64,000 bases of DNA from Pohlia nutans. Taxonomy: Eukaryota; Streptophyta; Bryopsida; Bryales; Mniaceae. How positions within the stretch are numbered: the stretch's first letter is position 1; each line of letters opens with the position of its first letter. Below the pieces are notes generated by a model. It had not been told where the DNA came from and ran no database searches. It was given only the letters and a program-made list of their open reading frames with translations. The stretch lies in assembly GCA_022496805.1 (NCBI GenBank), contig CM040087.1, forward strand, positions 5,778,001-5,842,000, read 5' to 3'. Below are positions 12,001-23,140 of this stretch, in pieces. A program made the position numbers and the translations under genes.

Positions 12001-15000
12001 ACTCGATCTCCATTATCCCTAATCGGTTCTGGGGTACTATCACAGAGGCCACTGCAAACCTCAACAGGACTACAGAGAGGTAGAGTGGTACTATTACTAT
12101 CGACATCACCGTGACAGAAGTTTGTGACAGGCTTTGAATCAGAAATTTCATCATCCATTTTATGAGTACCGTTCATCTCAAACTTCTCAGACTGACATTT
12201 ATCCTCATACATGCCAGTAGTATCCACACTAGCTCCTCCCTGCGTGAGTTTTCCAAGCTTGTGTGTCTTTGACTTCCGAATTGGAGACTTTGAGCTCTGA
12301 ATGTTTCCCGCACGCAATTCGGGGCTTCCTACAATCTCGTTTGAGAGTTTCGCCCTTTGAGACTGCGGGACAGTCCTTTTCAAATCCTCCTTTTTTACTA
12401 GTTCACCCTCCTGTAAAGACATAACATGAAAATACTATCATTGCCGGTGCTTGGCTCTTGTAAGGTTACCTGATTAGATCAAAAGATCAAATAACCATAT
12501 GCTAAATATAATTACTTATCAACCGCAAGTGGGTGACTGCAAAACATTTACGTTTTCACAAACAATCCATAATCCTAACATCACAGTTGCACTAGATCAC
12601 GAGGCAGGAATGGAGGTCTTCGACAACACCATACTGGAAAACCTGCCCTACAACCAGCTCTTTTGTACATATTTGTGTGATCTCTCTACTTAACCATCGC
12701 TCCAAAAAGAAGTCCTCAAAGTTACCCTATCCAAGCAGACCTGGAAATTATTTTCTTGACATCATTGAGTTTTAAATGTTGCTCCCAATAATTAAGTCAA
12801 GTGTCACGGATTGAGAGAGGCATCTACCTCAGGGGATTTACACTCCAAGTCCGCCAAATCCTTTCCCTCTTGCGCAATCTTTTGCACTGAGCTCCTTTTT
12901 CGCCTCTTTTTCTTATCTTTGCTCCCTTTGTTCTCCCCAACTCTGGCACTTTCAGTAGTCATTGATTTCGCACCTACTTCTCCTTCAAGGAGTTCAAACT
13001 CCACAGCTTCGTTCATTACTCTTGACAATACATTTCTCGATCTCCTTGCAATTCGATCTGACAATGTGAGTACAGATTTCAAATTGCTAAAGAACAGATC
13101 ACTGCTGCTTGTAACTGGGGAGCTTGCACCACCTGATAAAACATGCAACTCAGCGACTTCCTTCAGTGCCGCCAAGCCGGCAAGCAGAGGTAACAGAGTT
13201 GGAGTGATTGAACTGTTTTGTGGATTTGATTTATATTGATCCGCCTCAGTGTCCGAGAGACTGGTCCACTTCAGGCTACTTCCTCTATGTTTTTTAAACC
13301 TTAACAACTCGAGAGGTCTCTTTGCAGGTTTGGCATTCCGAGCTGCACTTCTAGCTGATGAAACTGCGTTAATGACCTGCACAGCAAAAGTGAAAGCATG
13401 ACTAATGGGCATACAGGATCAAAGATAGCTCCAATTGAGGCCCTTCTCAGCTGCGCACTATCATGTTGAGCCAAGTGCAATGAAACTAATGAAGCTGGAT
13501 GCCCCAGGGATAATAAAAAACTTTGAGCATATTGAATTTCGCCCGCCAACCATAAGATGATCACATTTAGCACCATTTACCCACCTCCGATTTGGTTGCA
13601 GCTACCAGAGCAGCACGAACAGTTTTCTCTTTCACATCGCTACCCACCCTGTCCCACCAGTCGACGCAGCCTCGTTTCCTACCATGTAAACTCTGAGCAA
13701 CTGCTGCTGACTCAAGAACATCAATACATCTTCCCGGAATCCGATTTGGCCTCAATGATTCATTCGTCTTGCTGCTCCACGAGTTTTTGGAGGCCCGTTT
13801 ACTGCCCATCGAGAAGGTGTAAGATGACCAGATGGCTATCTCCAACTTGTTAGCAATAAAGGCTGCAATGCTGTAGTAACCCTGGACCTGCCAGACTCCA
13901 ATCTTGTGAGTTCTGGAAAATAAGACTTGAACACCCACGTCCAATAACGTGCACTCGTGTTTAGGGTATAATCAGTATACAGAGCTGGGTGTCTTCAGCA
14001 CTTAGGAATACATTTTTATTTCACAAAATAAGTACTCTTAGATGCCAAAATCAGACCACACACCGTCCAATTCAGTGAGATGCTTCAGAGTAATATGCAA
14101 CAAAGCACTGGAAATTTACAAATCGTGTTCAAGCAAGGCCTACATCATGGAAGAGGACCAAGCAATTAAGGCTTAGATAACAAAATAACAACCAGCCCGT
14201 GGACAATTTCGAGAAAGAGAGAAAAAAATCGGATGGAAAACCAAGAACATTCCGCTCAAATCAAGCCTTCCAAAGGACAGGGGAGGTACCTGTAACCACG
14301 GTGTCTCTTCCCAAGGTGATGTGACCAATCCCAAGGGATGCTCAAGAAATTCCCCATAAGATATTTCCTCCATGACTTCAAGAAAAACGTCCAAATTCTC
14401 AGCCAGTTCCCTTGATACCGTCAGGGAGTCAAGTGTAGGTTGAGATCCACAACCAATAAGACCTTTCTCCCCATCTTGTGAGCTGAATATTTGAACGCCT
14501 CTGAAAAGCTTCTCTTCAGCTGATAGCTGATTTTTCAGTCTTGCCAAGAGACCATTCGCTTTCCTGTAACATAATCCTGGAAGAATAATGCTGTCTGAAA
14601 GTGGGACACTTCCATTTGAAAGTTTCAATATTCCTGCAGATTCTGTGTCCATCTTCCGGTTGTCCTCCAGGTTATCCCCATTGTTCACCTTTGAGACTTT
14701 TGAGGCTCGAACACGCCTGGTATTGGAGTTGGCCCTCCCTTTCTTATCCTTCCCTTTCGGATGCTTTGAAGGATGGGATGAAACCGATTCCGTGTTAGAT
14801 GGTACTGAAATACTTGAAGCTGGCATGTCTGGAAGAATGATAAAGCTCCCAGGTCCGTTTTGATTCAGTTTCTGTTGCATTTGTAACAAAAGCATGACCC
14901 ACGGTCTATCAAAGATGGTTAGGGCAGCTTGCCTTTGAGATGTACTCAGTCCAGAGAGCCACTCTATCACTTTCTGCCTAACGGTGTTGCCGTTTTTAGC

Positions 15001-16134
15001 CCCTGTCTTGAAATTTGTTCTCATATCAACATCAGGAGGCTTCATTGCTTTCAGTCGCCCAGCCGACCGATGATAAATGGCCATGTGATCCGTGAGGGCA
15101 TCAAGTGCCTGTTGTGTATCCATGGTGGAGAGATCTGCGGTAAAAGATTTCAGGAAAAATCAATATGTTACAAAATCATGATATACCAGCTACCGGTAAT
15201 AATCAAACTTTCGTTAGGTCAACCTTGAACCCTCTTGGGCTGCAATCAAGTCTCTAAACTGAAACTATGACAATTTTCCAGCAGAACGTACCTCGAAGAG
15301 AGAACTCAGCCATCAGTAGATACACTTAGCACCAAGCTCCAATCACTTCCCCATGAACTTGCTTTTAGCCTCAACCCTAAGAATTTGGGCCAAGGGTTGA
15401 ATAATCACAAACGATATCGCCTTCGTGCCTGGCATAAGAACCACTGCAGCTAAGACGAGTAACTAATGTAGATGTTGCACTTTTCAGCCTCCAGAAAGAC
15501 CACCAGATTACATAAACTTCGCTCTTCTATATGATCTCCATCTTGTCACCAGCACTCTAGATCATGTCCTACGATCGAATCACTAGTAAATCCTTCTCCC
15601 ATGACCAGATACCGCCATTTCCATCGTAACGATCGACTGGTTCAATGAGTAGCTTCCCCCTAATCTACACAACACAGCCATCGGTGCATCCGAAAACCAA
15701 AATCAGTGGCTCATTTCTGCCAATTCTCACGTAGCGAAGATTGAATCAAACACCGAAACATCATAAGCCTACGATACTCGAATTGACGATCTGTAGTCAA
15801 TCCTAATTCTAAAATTCACGCCAGAAAGGAAGAGTAGAAGCGAAGAGGTAGTAAACCCTGGCAATTAAAACCCTAATAATGCGCATTTCGTCCTCGCTCC
15901 AATTCACTTTCCATCGCCAAAAATTCCGTGTTTTCGGGATACGACTGACAGCAAGAGGTTTCCCGAATTGGTGTGCGAGAAAAAGCAACTGAATTTTCTG
16001 AAATGGGAGTTCGAGCAAAGCAGAGCCCTAGAAAATCCAATCCGAGGCCATATTGCACCAATCTGCACCGAAGAGAGATCTCCAGAGAGCGGAAAACGCG
16101 GAGATTGCGGCGACGTACCGGGGAGGGTGGCCAT
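6029..16134 (-). CDS. Nucleotidyltransferase family protein (At3g61690-like), 17 coding exons
   Basis: Exons, high to low: 16134-16119, 15134-14290, 13887-13585, 13376-12828, 12410-11402, 11227-9762, 9533-9414, 9205-9026, 8852-8781, 8604-8539, 8389-8138, 7949-7830, 7447-7385, 7180-7140, 6942-6865, 6611-6527, 6154-6029. All joins are GT-AG and in phase, giving about 1796 aa. The N-terminal part has the family's DALTDHM..YHRS and GPGSFIILPDMPAS blocks. A long Ser/acidic low-complexity middle follows. The catalytic palm is near residues 1470-1486 (FGSNATGLALPTSDVDLVV, with the metal-binding DVD). Then comes a PAP/OAS1 substrate-binding region (LTPLALVLKQFLADRSLD, GGLSSYCQ, ITRFLQHQQ) and a C-terminal FRIQQIV..AFADAVSILE segment. 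The family resembles TRF4/terminal nucleotidyltransferases, so template-independent nucleotide addition to RNA is likely but unproven. The third catalytic carboxylate is probably in exon 10 (RLDISF). A second in-frame ATG at 15123 is an alternative start. Confidence 0.93.
15135..16118 (-). other. First intron of the nucleotidyltransferase gene (about 984 bp)
   Basis: The donor is GTACGT directly after ATGGCCACCCTCCCCG. The acceptor is TTTTACCGCAG directly before ATCTCTCCACC-ATG. It separates a 16-base coding start from the main first coding exon. Short open frames inside it on both strands have no protein-like content. Confidence 0.7.
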
Positions 16135-16339
16135 TGCTGTCGTGTGCCGTGATTTCGACCATAGCTTTGGGCGTTGCGAGGAACCTACTTACAAAAAGTT
16201 TTTGCCGCAGCTCGACCGATGTGCTTTAGAGGTTGACCCGTTGCCTTCCCCTGGCTGCTTCGGAGACTGCGACCTGCGACTTGCCACGTAATGAGCTGAG
16301 GTGGACGCTGACTCAGATTGTAACAAACTTGCCAAGACG
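16135..16339 (-). promoter_or_regulatory. Upstream region of the nucleotidyltransferase gene
   Basis: Only about 200 bp separate the proposed start codon from a tandem MITE pair, so the 5' UTR and any core promoter must lie here or inside the MITEs. I see no clear TATA box. The segment is GC-richer than the intergenic DNA, as is usual for broadly expressed plant genes. A placement inference, not a recognised motif. Confidence 0.35.
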
Positions 16340-17166
16340 TAAGAGCATCATCAACCCACCGCAGAAAAAGAAGCAGGACCGTGACTTCTTCTGCGGTGGG
16401 GCGTTCCGCAAGATTTTGAGCGTTCCAACGCAGGAACGGCACCGTGCTTGGCGGACCTGGCCACGCCAATTCTTCCCTCTCGCCCGTTACTTCTAGGATT
16501 TCTCATGCGCCCGCTACCTTGGCCCAGGAACGCGGCCACAAAGGGTCCGAGTTTCACGGCAGAGGAGGAGCGGCAGATGTGTCGTTCGTTTCTTGTCGTT
16601 TTGCATGCGGTGGCAGATTCGCAGTGTTGCTTTGGGACCGCGGGTTGGAGGGGAGGCATCCACATGCGGCACACCACACAGGCAGCCCCGCAGACCAATC
16701 TGAAAATTTGCGATACAGCGCCTTGATGCCGTTTCTGCATTGATGATGCTCTAAGAGCATCATCAACCCACCGCAGAAAAAGAAGCAGAACCGTGACTAC
16801 TTCTGCGGTGGGGCTCCCATCAAGATTTTGAGCGTTCCAACGCAGGAACGGCACCGTGCTTGGCGGACCTGGCCACGCCAATTCTTCCCTCTCGCCCGTT
16901 ACTTCCAGGATTTCTCATGCGCCCGCTACCTTGGCCCAAGAACGCGGCCACAAAGGGTCCGAGTTTCATGGCGGAGGAGGAGCGGCAGATGTGTCGTTCG
17001 TTTCTTGTCGTTTTGCATGCGGTGGCAGATTTGCAGTGTTGCTTTGCGACCGCGGGTTGGAGGGCAGGCATCCACATGCGGCACACCACACAGGCAGCCC
17101 CGCAGACCAATCTGAAAATCTGCGATACAGCGCCTTGATGCCGTTTCTGCATTGATGATGCTCTTA
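16340..17166. mobile_element. Tandem pair of GAGCATCATCAA MITEs sharing one border
   Basis: Two copies of a unit of about 410 bp (16343-16751 and 16755-17163), nearly identical by eye. Each starts GAGCATCATCAACCCACCGC and ends TGCATTGATGATGCTC. The borders read TAA, TAA (shared) and TTA, consistent with a TWA target as in PIF/Harbinger (Tourist) elements. Just inside the left end a CCACCGCAGAA / TTCTGCGGTGG stem adds a subterminal hairpin. The many short open frames on both strands here are translations of the repeat. It sits immediately upstream of the nucleotidyltransferase gene. Confidence 0.85.
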
Positions 17167-17336
17167 GACATGAATTGAAAACCCGAAATCATGGGAATTG
17201 AAAAATAAAATAAAACCATACAAAGCGTCTCAAAAGCCAAAAACTACCCATCCACAAGGACAGAAAAGGGGAAGAATAAAGCAAAATGAAAGCCCACAAG
17301 GGAAAAACCCTTCGCAAACTAAAACCAAACTTAATG

Positions 17337-18276
17337 CTAATCAGGTTCACGAGGAAAGTTCCTAGAAAAGTAACTGCTACTGGGAGCAAAAGGTGAAGGC
17401 TGAGAAGCCTGCACGTGCGACATGTGAGTCCGGTCAACGTCTTTGCTGAGTGTGCAAGGAGACCCTGTCTTGTGAAGGGCCGAAAGGTAGTGCGAAGGAG
17501 AAGTTTTGTCTCGATCGTTTGTTGTGAGGAGAGGAAGCCATTCGGCCGCGACTTAGATCGCTAGAGATTGTCGCAGAACGTCGAGGTTGAGCTCCTGCTG
17601 TTGCTGGAGAGAGACTTTGCCTTAGGTTGCGTGCATTGCGAGCTGGTTGAGAGGTGGAGAAGGAGTTCCCCTGCCTGAAAGCACGCCTGCCCAAAAAATT
17701 GTTTGCGCCTGCAGTTCCTGTGGGACTTGCAAATCATTAGGTAAAGCGTTTACATGTTTGTTAGTTTCTTCTTGTCGGTTTTGTGAGGCCAACTCTTGTT
17801 GTTGTCCCGCTTCTTCCGTGATGTCCATCATCTGATGAATAATACCCTGTAGGACTTGATCGGCCAGTTCTTGTGTATCAAGTTCTTTTGGCTGTGAATC
17901 GGGGGAGTAGAGAGGTTGAAGATCTTTGCTCTTGCGAGCCAAGACTGTTTGAGAGAGGGGTAGAAAGCAGGGGTTGTTGTGAGCTGCCCTAAGTGTTTAT
18001 TATTGGTAGTGGTTGTGTGAGGCCTGCCTTGAAACTCCTATATCTATTGGCGAGGTCCTGGATTAAGAAATCCCTGTGAGATACTAGTTGCCATTCTACC
18101 CCAATGGTGGTCTTACAAAAGAGTTGGTCATGGCTCCATGTCTTCAAAAATATGGCCTCCTTTTGTAATTGATTCTCTAATTTGTGGCTGGAGTTATAGT
18201 TGGTTAACTTGTACCAAACGTAAAACATGAGTTGGGTGGAGGCCACCAAAATTAGAAAGCCAACTAACTTATACAA
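17337..18276 (-). pseudogene. Decayed coding-like remnant, family not recognised
   Basis: The minus strand carries successive protein-like stretches in shifting frames. 18276-17989 reads through WYKLTNYNSS and SHRDFLIQDLANRYRSF. 17942-17622 gives a hydrophilic, Gln/Glu-rich segment (LDTQELADQVLQGIIHQMM). The last part ends SSYFSRNFPREPD followed by TAG at 17339-17337. Stops and frame changes separate them. The WY..L and Gln-rich character recalls a retroelement gag-like protein, but I recognise no zinc knuckle, protease or reverse transcriptase. It may equally be a dead host gene fragment. Confidence 0.3.
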
Positions 18277-19211
18277 AACTCTAAAAGCTCTTAATCCTTA
18301 AACATTAGCCCCATGGGCTTAGTTTTGAGGGAATAATAGAAAAAAAAATGAAATTTTGTAAGCCAATAAACAAAAAAATTGGAGCTTCTGGAAGCAGCCA
18401 AAAAAGGAAAGCTAAATTTTTCAATTACGTATGTTTTGGCAAATTGTGCAGATGTGTTTGATGGAAAAATGCATCGGGGAGGAGGGGATACTTTTAGGCA
18501 GTAAGTATGCGATCGAGGATAGGGTGAGGCATGGGTTGAAATAGTTTCAAAATTGACTTGGCCACTGCAAGCGATTTTTGCATTAGGCAAAAATAGAAGG
18601 ATGGGTGAGCACGGTAGCCTGGCACCTCTTGCGTTGATTGTTTGCTCACATCTTGGCATTGAAGCCCCAATTTTCAAAACTAACATTAGATAAATTCGCA
18701 AAGTCTTTGGATCACCCATCCATAGTTATTCCCCCATCCTCTATTTTTCAAATATCCGCAAGCCCATTGTCACAAGGTCGAGAGAGGTGTGTCATGCTAG
18801 GATTAGAAGCCTATGAGGCTCTTGAGTCCACGAGATCCAAGGTACAAACCTTGGCGGCAGGTGTATTCTGGTGATATGGTTTGATTACGAACGGGCCCTA
18901 GCGCCTTTCGTGGTGGCGCGCCTTGACACGGGACCAAACCTAGTCGCCCAAGTTTAATTTATGGAAATAACTCATTCAGTTTTTTTTTTTTTGAAAACCT
19001 AACACTCCTACTTTTATTGTCCTATGAGCCATAATCTTGACTGACACAGTACTAGAAGCCCAAGATTTCATGACTTTACAGATTTCTCTATTGATTTTGG
19101 CGTTCCATCCCTAGGCCCTGTTTTTCCATGTTGGACCCTACTGCCTTGATTAGAAATTGTAGGGATGATTCCTTTGGACTACCAACAATTCACCTCGATG
19201 ACATTTAAAAG

Positions 19212-19802
19212 TTAACCCGTAGAGGACAAAGTGTCCCTAGAATTGACAATTTGAGAAAAAAAAAACTATCATTAATTATTGTTTGGAGGAATATTTCGGA
19301 ATCGATATACTGATGAAAGTTGAAGATTTTGAATTTAGATTCCATCCATATGGTTAGATTCACCGATTCCATCACCAATATTTTATTATAATTTTTAAAA
19401 ATAAAAATAAAAATTTTCTTTCTAAATTTGATTACAAACAAAATATTAATATTTTTAATAAAAAATGTTGAATCGGATTTAAAATGGAATACTCTTGACA
19501 TGGTGATTTTTTGAAATTTTTGTGTTCCTTAAATCTATGACCTCATTTTTGCATGACCATTTTGGAACTAAAGTCAATGCAATTTTGGCTTGGTCAAAAT
19601 TTCACATACTTACACGTTTATAATTTTAGAGAAGACTTATGTACTTTAATAACACCAAATCCAACTGTTGAATAGGACGATGTTCAACTTGATGAAGTGT
19701 CTCTAAAAAATGTTTCACGATGAAGAGGTTCGTGAGGAAGGAGACGTGGATGAAAACAATCATCCATCAACTCCATAGGGTCGTTAGGCCTTTGAGGGTT
19801 AA
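19212..19802. mobile_element. TTAA-ended element (copy 2)
   Basis: Starts TTAACCCGTAGAGGAC and ends GGCCTTTGAGGGTTAA. Its body is the reverse of the copy entering the window's right edge at 63632: AAATCTATGACCTCATTTTTG here answers GAAAAATGAGGTCATAAATT there, followed in both by the CAATGCAATTTTGGCTTGG block or its complement. About 590 bp, AT-rich, no coding capacity. Confidence 0.7.
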
Positions 19803-20396
19803 ATCTTTAGTGCTCAAGTAACCACTTTGTGGTTTTTGAAATTTCAAAAACGTAAATAACAGAAAATCCACGAGGTATTAGATTTTGAATCATAAAGTTC
19901 AGATTTTGAGATTTATAATACACATCTTTTAGAAAAAGAATATTTCAATTTAGAGTTATGCAACTATCAAAACACCTATGGAAAAAATGCGAAAATACTA
20001 CCAATACTTTAAAATACAATAAATACTTACAAATACAACACATGTACTATGCGGTATTTCTTGTCTTTGGAAGTTTAATATCATATATTTTTTTAGTCGT
20101 GCTCTCTTGTTCATGTTCCATTAGTGAATGTATTCCGATCATGATCCATGTATCAACACCTCTCACATTTCAACATATAAATTTTTGTCCTAAACTGTAC
20201 ATAGATAAGTCATTGTTACTTATAAAATTATCAATAATTTTGTGTGAGTCCATTTTTAACATGAAAGATTGTAACGGAGAGGTGTTGACATAGTCATTGT
20301 TGAACATCTTCACTTTCACTTTAGAATTTTTTTCCTAAATTCTATTTAACTTTGAAGTCACAAACCCTCCAAATTCTCGTTTTGAGTATGTGTTAC

Positions 20397-20817
20397 GGTA
20401 GGATGTCCTAAATCCACCAACACCCCCCCCCCCCAATTATGACATGTAGACCTTTCTTGGGGCCACCACAATTGAGACTGAAAAACCACACTCAAAACCG
20501 CCAATTTCACTATTCAAGTAGACCAATGGCATGCCAAGCATCGCGAAGAAATAGTTGGTGGTTTTGGGTATCATTATGAGTGAAAATTAGTACCACATGG
20601 TGTGGTCATGCATGGAAGAACCTAGAGGTCTGATTTGGATGACAAAGTTCTTTTCACTTTGATTTTTTTTATCAATTTGATTATTGTGAATTAAATTGCA
20701 AAAAAATTTGCATTTTGTGAGAAATCTTCTTCCAAATGACTAAAAAATATTTCTCATAAATAACCTATAATAAATGAGGCCATATTTCTCAAGTTGGTGG
20801 TTTAAGGACATCCTACC
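20397..20817. mobile_element. MITE, GGTAGGATGTCC family (copy 2)
   Basis: Ends are GGTAGGATGTCCTAAATCCA and TGGTTTAAGGACATCCTACC. TTA flanks the right end, and TTAC precedes the left end. The body matches the element at 3558-3956 in reverse orientation, including CATGGTGTGGTCATGCATGG-like sequence. About 420 bp. Probably Tourist/Harbinger-like. Confidence 0.75.
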
Positions 20818-21012
20818 TTATATGGTTCAAAAACATACTATGATCTTCCAATCCAACCATCAAATGATTCTCTAAATCTCGAGCTCTAAATGTTTGCACT
20901 CTAGGTGAGAATACAATTGTACGATTTCTTTCTAATTTAATCCATTCTATTTTTGATAGTATCAATCATAGTAGGAAAACCCAATGAAATCCAATGACCC
21001 TAGCTATAGTAC

Positions 21013-21583
21013 TTAACCCCTAAAGGACTGGGGGGATTTTTAGCTTACCTCTTGTTTTCTTGACTAGCTCTTATAACAAGCTCAATTCCTCCTTGGTGTG
21101 GGTTAATTTCGACAATCGGCACCGTTGAAATCAAAGAAGACTTACATAGCTTTTGTATGAAAAAAGGATCAACAAAATTGCACTATTTTTGAGAAAATGC
21201 CACCGTTGAGAAGATTGATGGAACTTGTTCAGGGTGTTTTGTACATATGTTGAAATCGGATTGATCTAAAGTGCTCCAAAAAATCTGAAATTTCTACCAT
21301 ATATAATAATCATCATTTCAAACAAGTGCAAAAGATTTCAATTAATTTGGAGGTGTGAGGAGAAAGATATGAGGGTCTCAAGTGACGCCCAAATAACCTT
21401 CTTGCAACGCAAAAAAATCATCAAAAATCGCCTACTTCATGAAATTTCGATCAAGAAGTACTCACAGATTCAGCTCTCAAAAAGAACTAGGGTCTCTTTG
21501 TTGCTCACGGTCCAACAACTCGAAATTCCTCACTTTCTAGTTCCGGAAGCCACGTGATGACCTCGTGGTCCTTTAGGGGTTAA
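21013..21583. mobile_element. TTAA-ended element (copy 3)
   Basis: Ends are TTAACCCCTAAAGGACTGG and GTGGTCCTTTAGGGGTTAA, an 18-base nearly perfect inverted terminus including TTAA. About 571 bp. The interior shows little similarity to the other copies, so only the ends define the family here. The 62-aa frame at 21369-21557 lies inside and has no recognisable features. Confidence 0.65.
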
Positions 21584-22087
21584 AGCATTACAAGGTCAAA
21601 GGGCTTGAAGAAAGAAACTTGGGTTTCTCTTTTGGTCAAACCTAATTTTTAGAGTTTGGGTTATGTCAAGGTTTGTCTTTACAACATTACAATATGATTT
21701 CACCCTGTTAAAAAATGAACTTGACATAATAGCCTCAACTTCAATATGTAAAGGTCTTGCATGGGTTGATGTCGTGGGTTCAACCAATAAGTTACGTGGA
21801 TTCAAGCTTCTCAGACCACAAAATCAGCCCTCACTCTTCATATAAAGCCAGCCTTAGGGCCACTTTACAATTCTCATAGGGTTCAATAAACCCATCTTTT
21901 GGACTTGAGAAGTTGAATATTTATTGTATCATTTGACATGGTCTTTATCAAAAACAAAGAATATAATTTCAATCGACATTTTAGTGTCGTTGGCTTCATT
22001 TAGGCACTCAATAAAACTTAAATTCTATAGATAAACATATTGTGTAATAGTAAGAATTAAGATCCTCTGTTAAGACCAACAACACGC

Positions 22088-22445
22088 AATTCGCTATTTA
22101 TGCACTTGGCCAAGTGCGCTCATTTCATAAGTATATTTGACTTTAAAATAATTTGGTTAAATAGTTTTCTAAAAAAAATCAATGTTGTCTTTCTTCAATC
22201 CCTTACATTGTAAACAAATAATTATTTTAATTATTTTTTATTCTTATATTTATCTTTTCTTTTATCTTTTCTTTTTTGTCTTCTTTTTGTCATTCTTCTT
22301 GTCTTCCTTTTTGACTTCGTTGTCTTTTTCTTCTTCTACTTTTTCTTCAGTTGGGGGTGCTGAATCCTAAACAATGGAAGCAAGCCAAAAAAAAAAAACT
22401 TTTTTTTTGTCCGTGGGGTGCTGCTGAACTCTAATGGCAGCCGCC

Positions 22446-22476
<31 letters not shown>

Positions 22477-23140
22477 TGACTTTTTGACTTTTTCAAAAAA
22501 ATCTATTTTTAGGCGCTTGGGTGCGCGGCCGCGCACCCTAAAGCCCTCTCATCTCCCTCATTTCCATCTTCATCTCCCTCTCCTCATATAACTCATATAA
22601 GGGAGAGGAGAGGAGAAGGGATGGAGAGGGAAATGAAATTAGGAATGGAGAAGGGATGGAGAGAAGAAGGAGAAGGGATGGAGAGGGAGATCAAGATAGA
22701 AATGAGGGAGATGAGAGGGTTTTAGGGTGCGCGGCCACGCACCCCAGTGCCTTAAAATAGAAATTTTTGAAAAAGTAAAAAAAATCAAAAAAAAAGTTTT
22801 TTTTTGTTTTTTTTTGTTTTTTTTGGGCTTGCTTCCATTGTTTAGGGTTTAGCACACCCAACTGAAGAAAAAGTAGAAGAAGAAAAAGACAACGAAGACA
22901 AAAAGGAAGACAAGAAGGACACAAGAAAGAAGACAAGAAAGAAATCAAGATAAAAAAGAAAAGATAAAAGAAAAGATAAAGATAAGAATAAAAAATAATT
23001 AAAATAATTATTTGTTTACAATGTAACGGATCGAAGAAAGACAATAATTGTCGGTTTTAAAAAAAAAAAGTTACACAAAAAAATTATGAGCTCGGGGACC
23101 AAGTGCATGATTATATGGCCAAATGCGTAAATAGCGAATT
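22088..23140. mobile_element. Palindromic fold-back element B
   Basis: The whole element is close to one palindrome centred near 22600: AATTCGCTATTTATGCACTTGG at the left answers the AATTCGCTATTTACGCATTTGG complement at the right. Inside follow, in mirror order, a T-rich/A-rich tract with TCTTTTC rhythm, CTTGCTTCCATTGTTTAGG, a poly-T or poly-A run, GGGTGCGCGGCC.CGCACCC, and a CTCTCATCTCCCTCAT / ATGAGGGAGATGAGAG block, with GGGATGGAGAGG repeats at the centre. It shares ends and the GCGCGGCCGCGC patch with element A (261-3035). No coding capacity; a fold-back MITE-like derivative. Confidence 0.8.

Noticed and set aside
10451..12022. Plus-strand frames of 85-142 codons
   Set aside because: Shadows of the long minus-strand nucleotidyltransferase exons 4 and 5.
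16351..17155. Several 90-176 codon frames in the tandem MITEs
   Set aside because: The same frames repeat in both copies on both strands, so they reflect the repeat and not a gene.
18780..18990. Possible second tRNA-derived SINE (GGTACAAACCTT box, T-rich tail)
   Set aside because: Only a weak B-box-like string; no A box at the right spacing and no second copy in the window.
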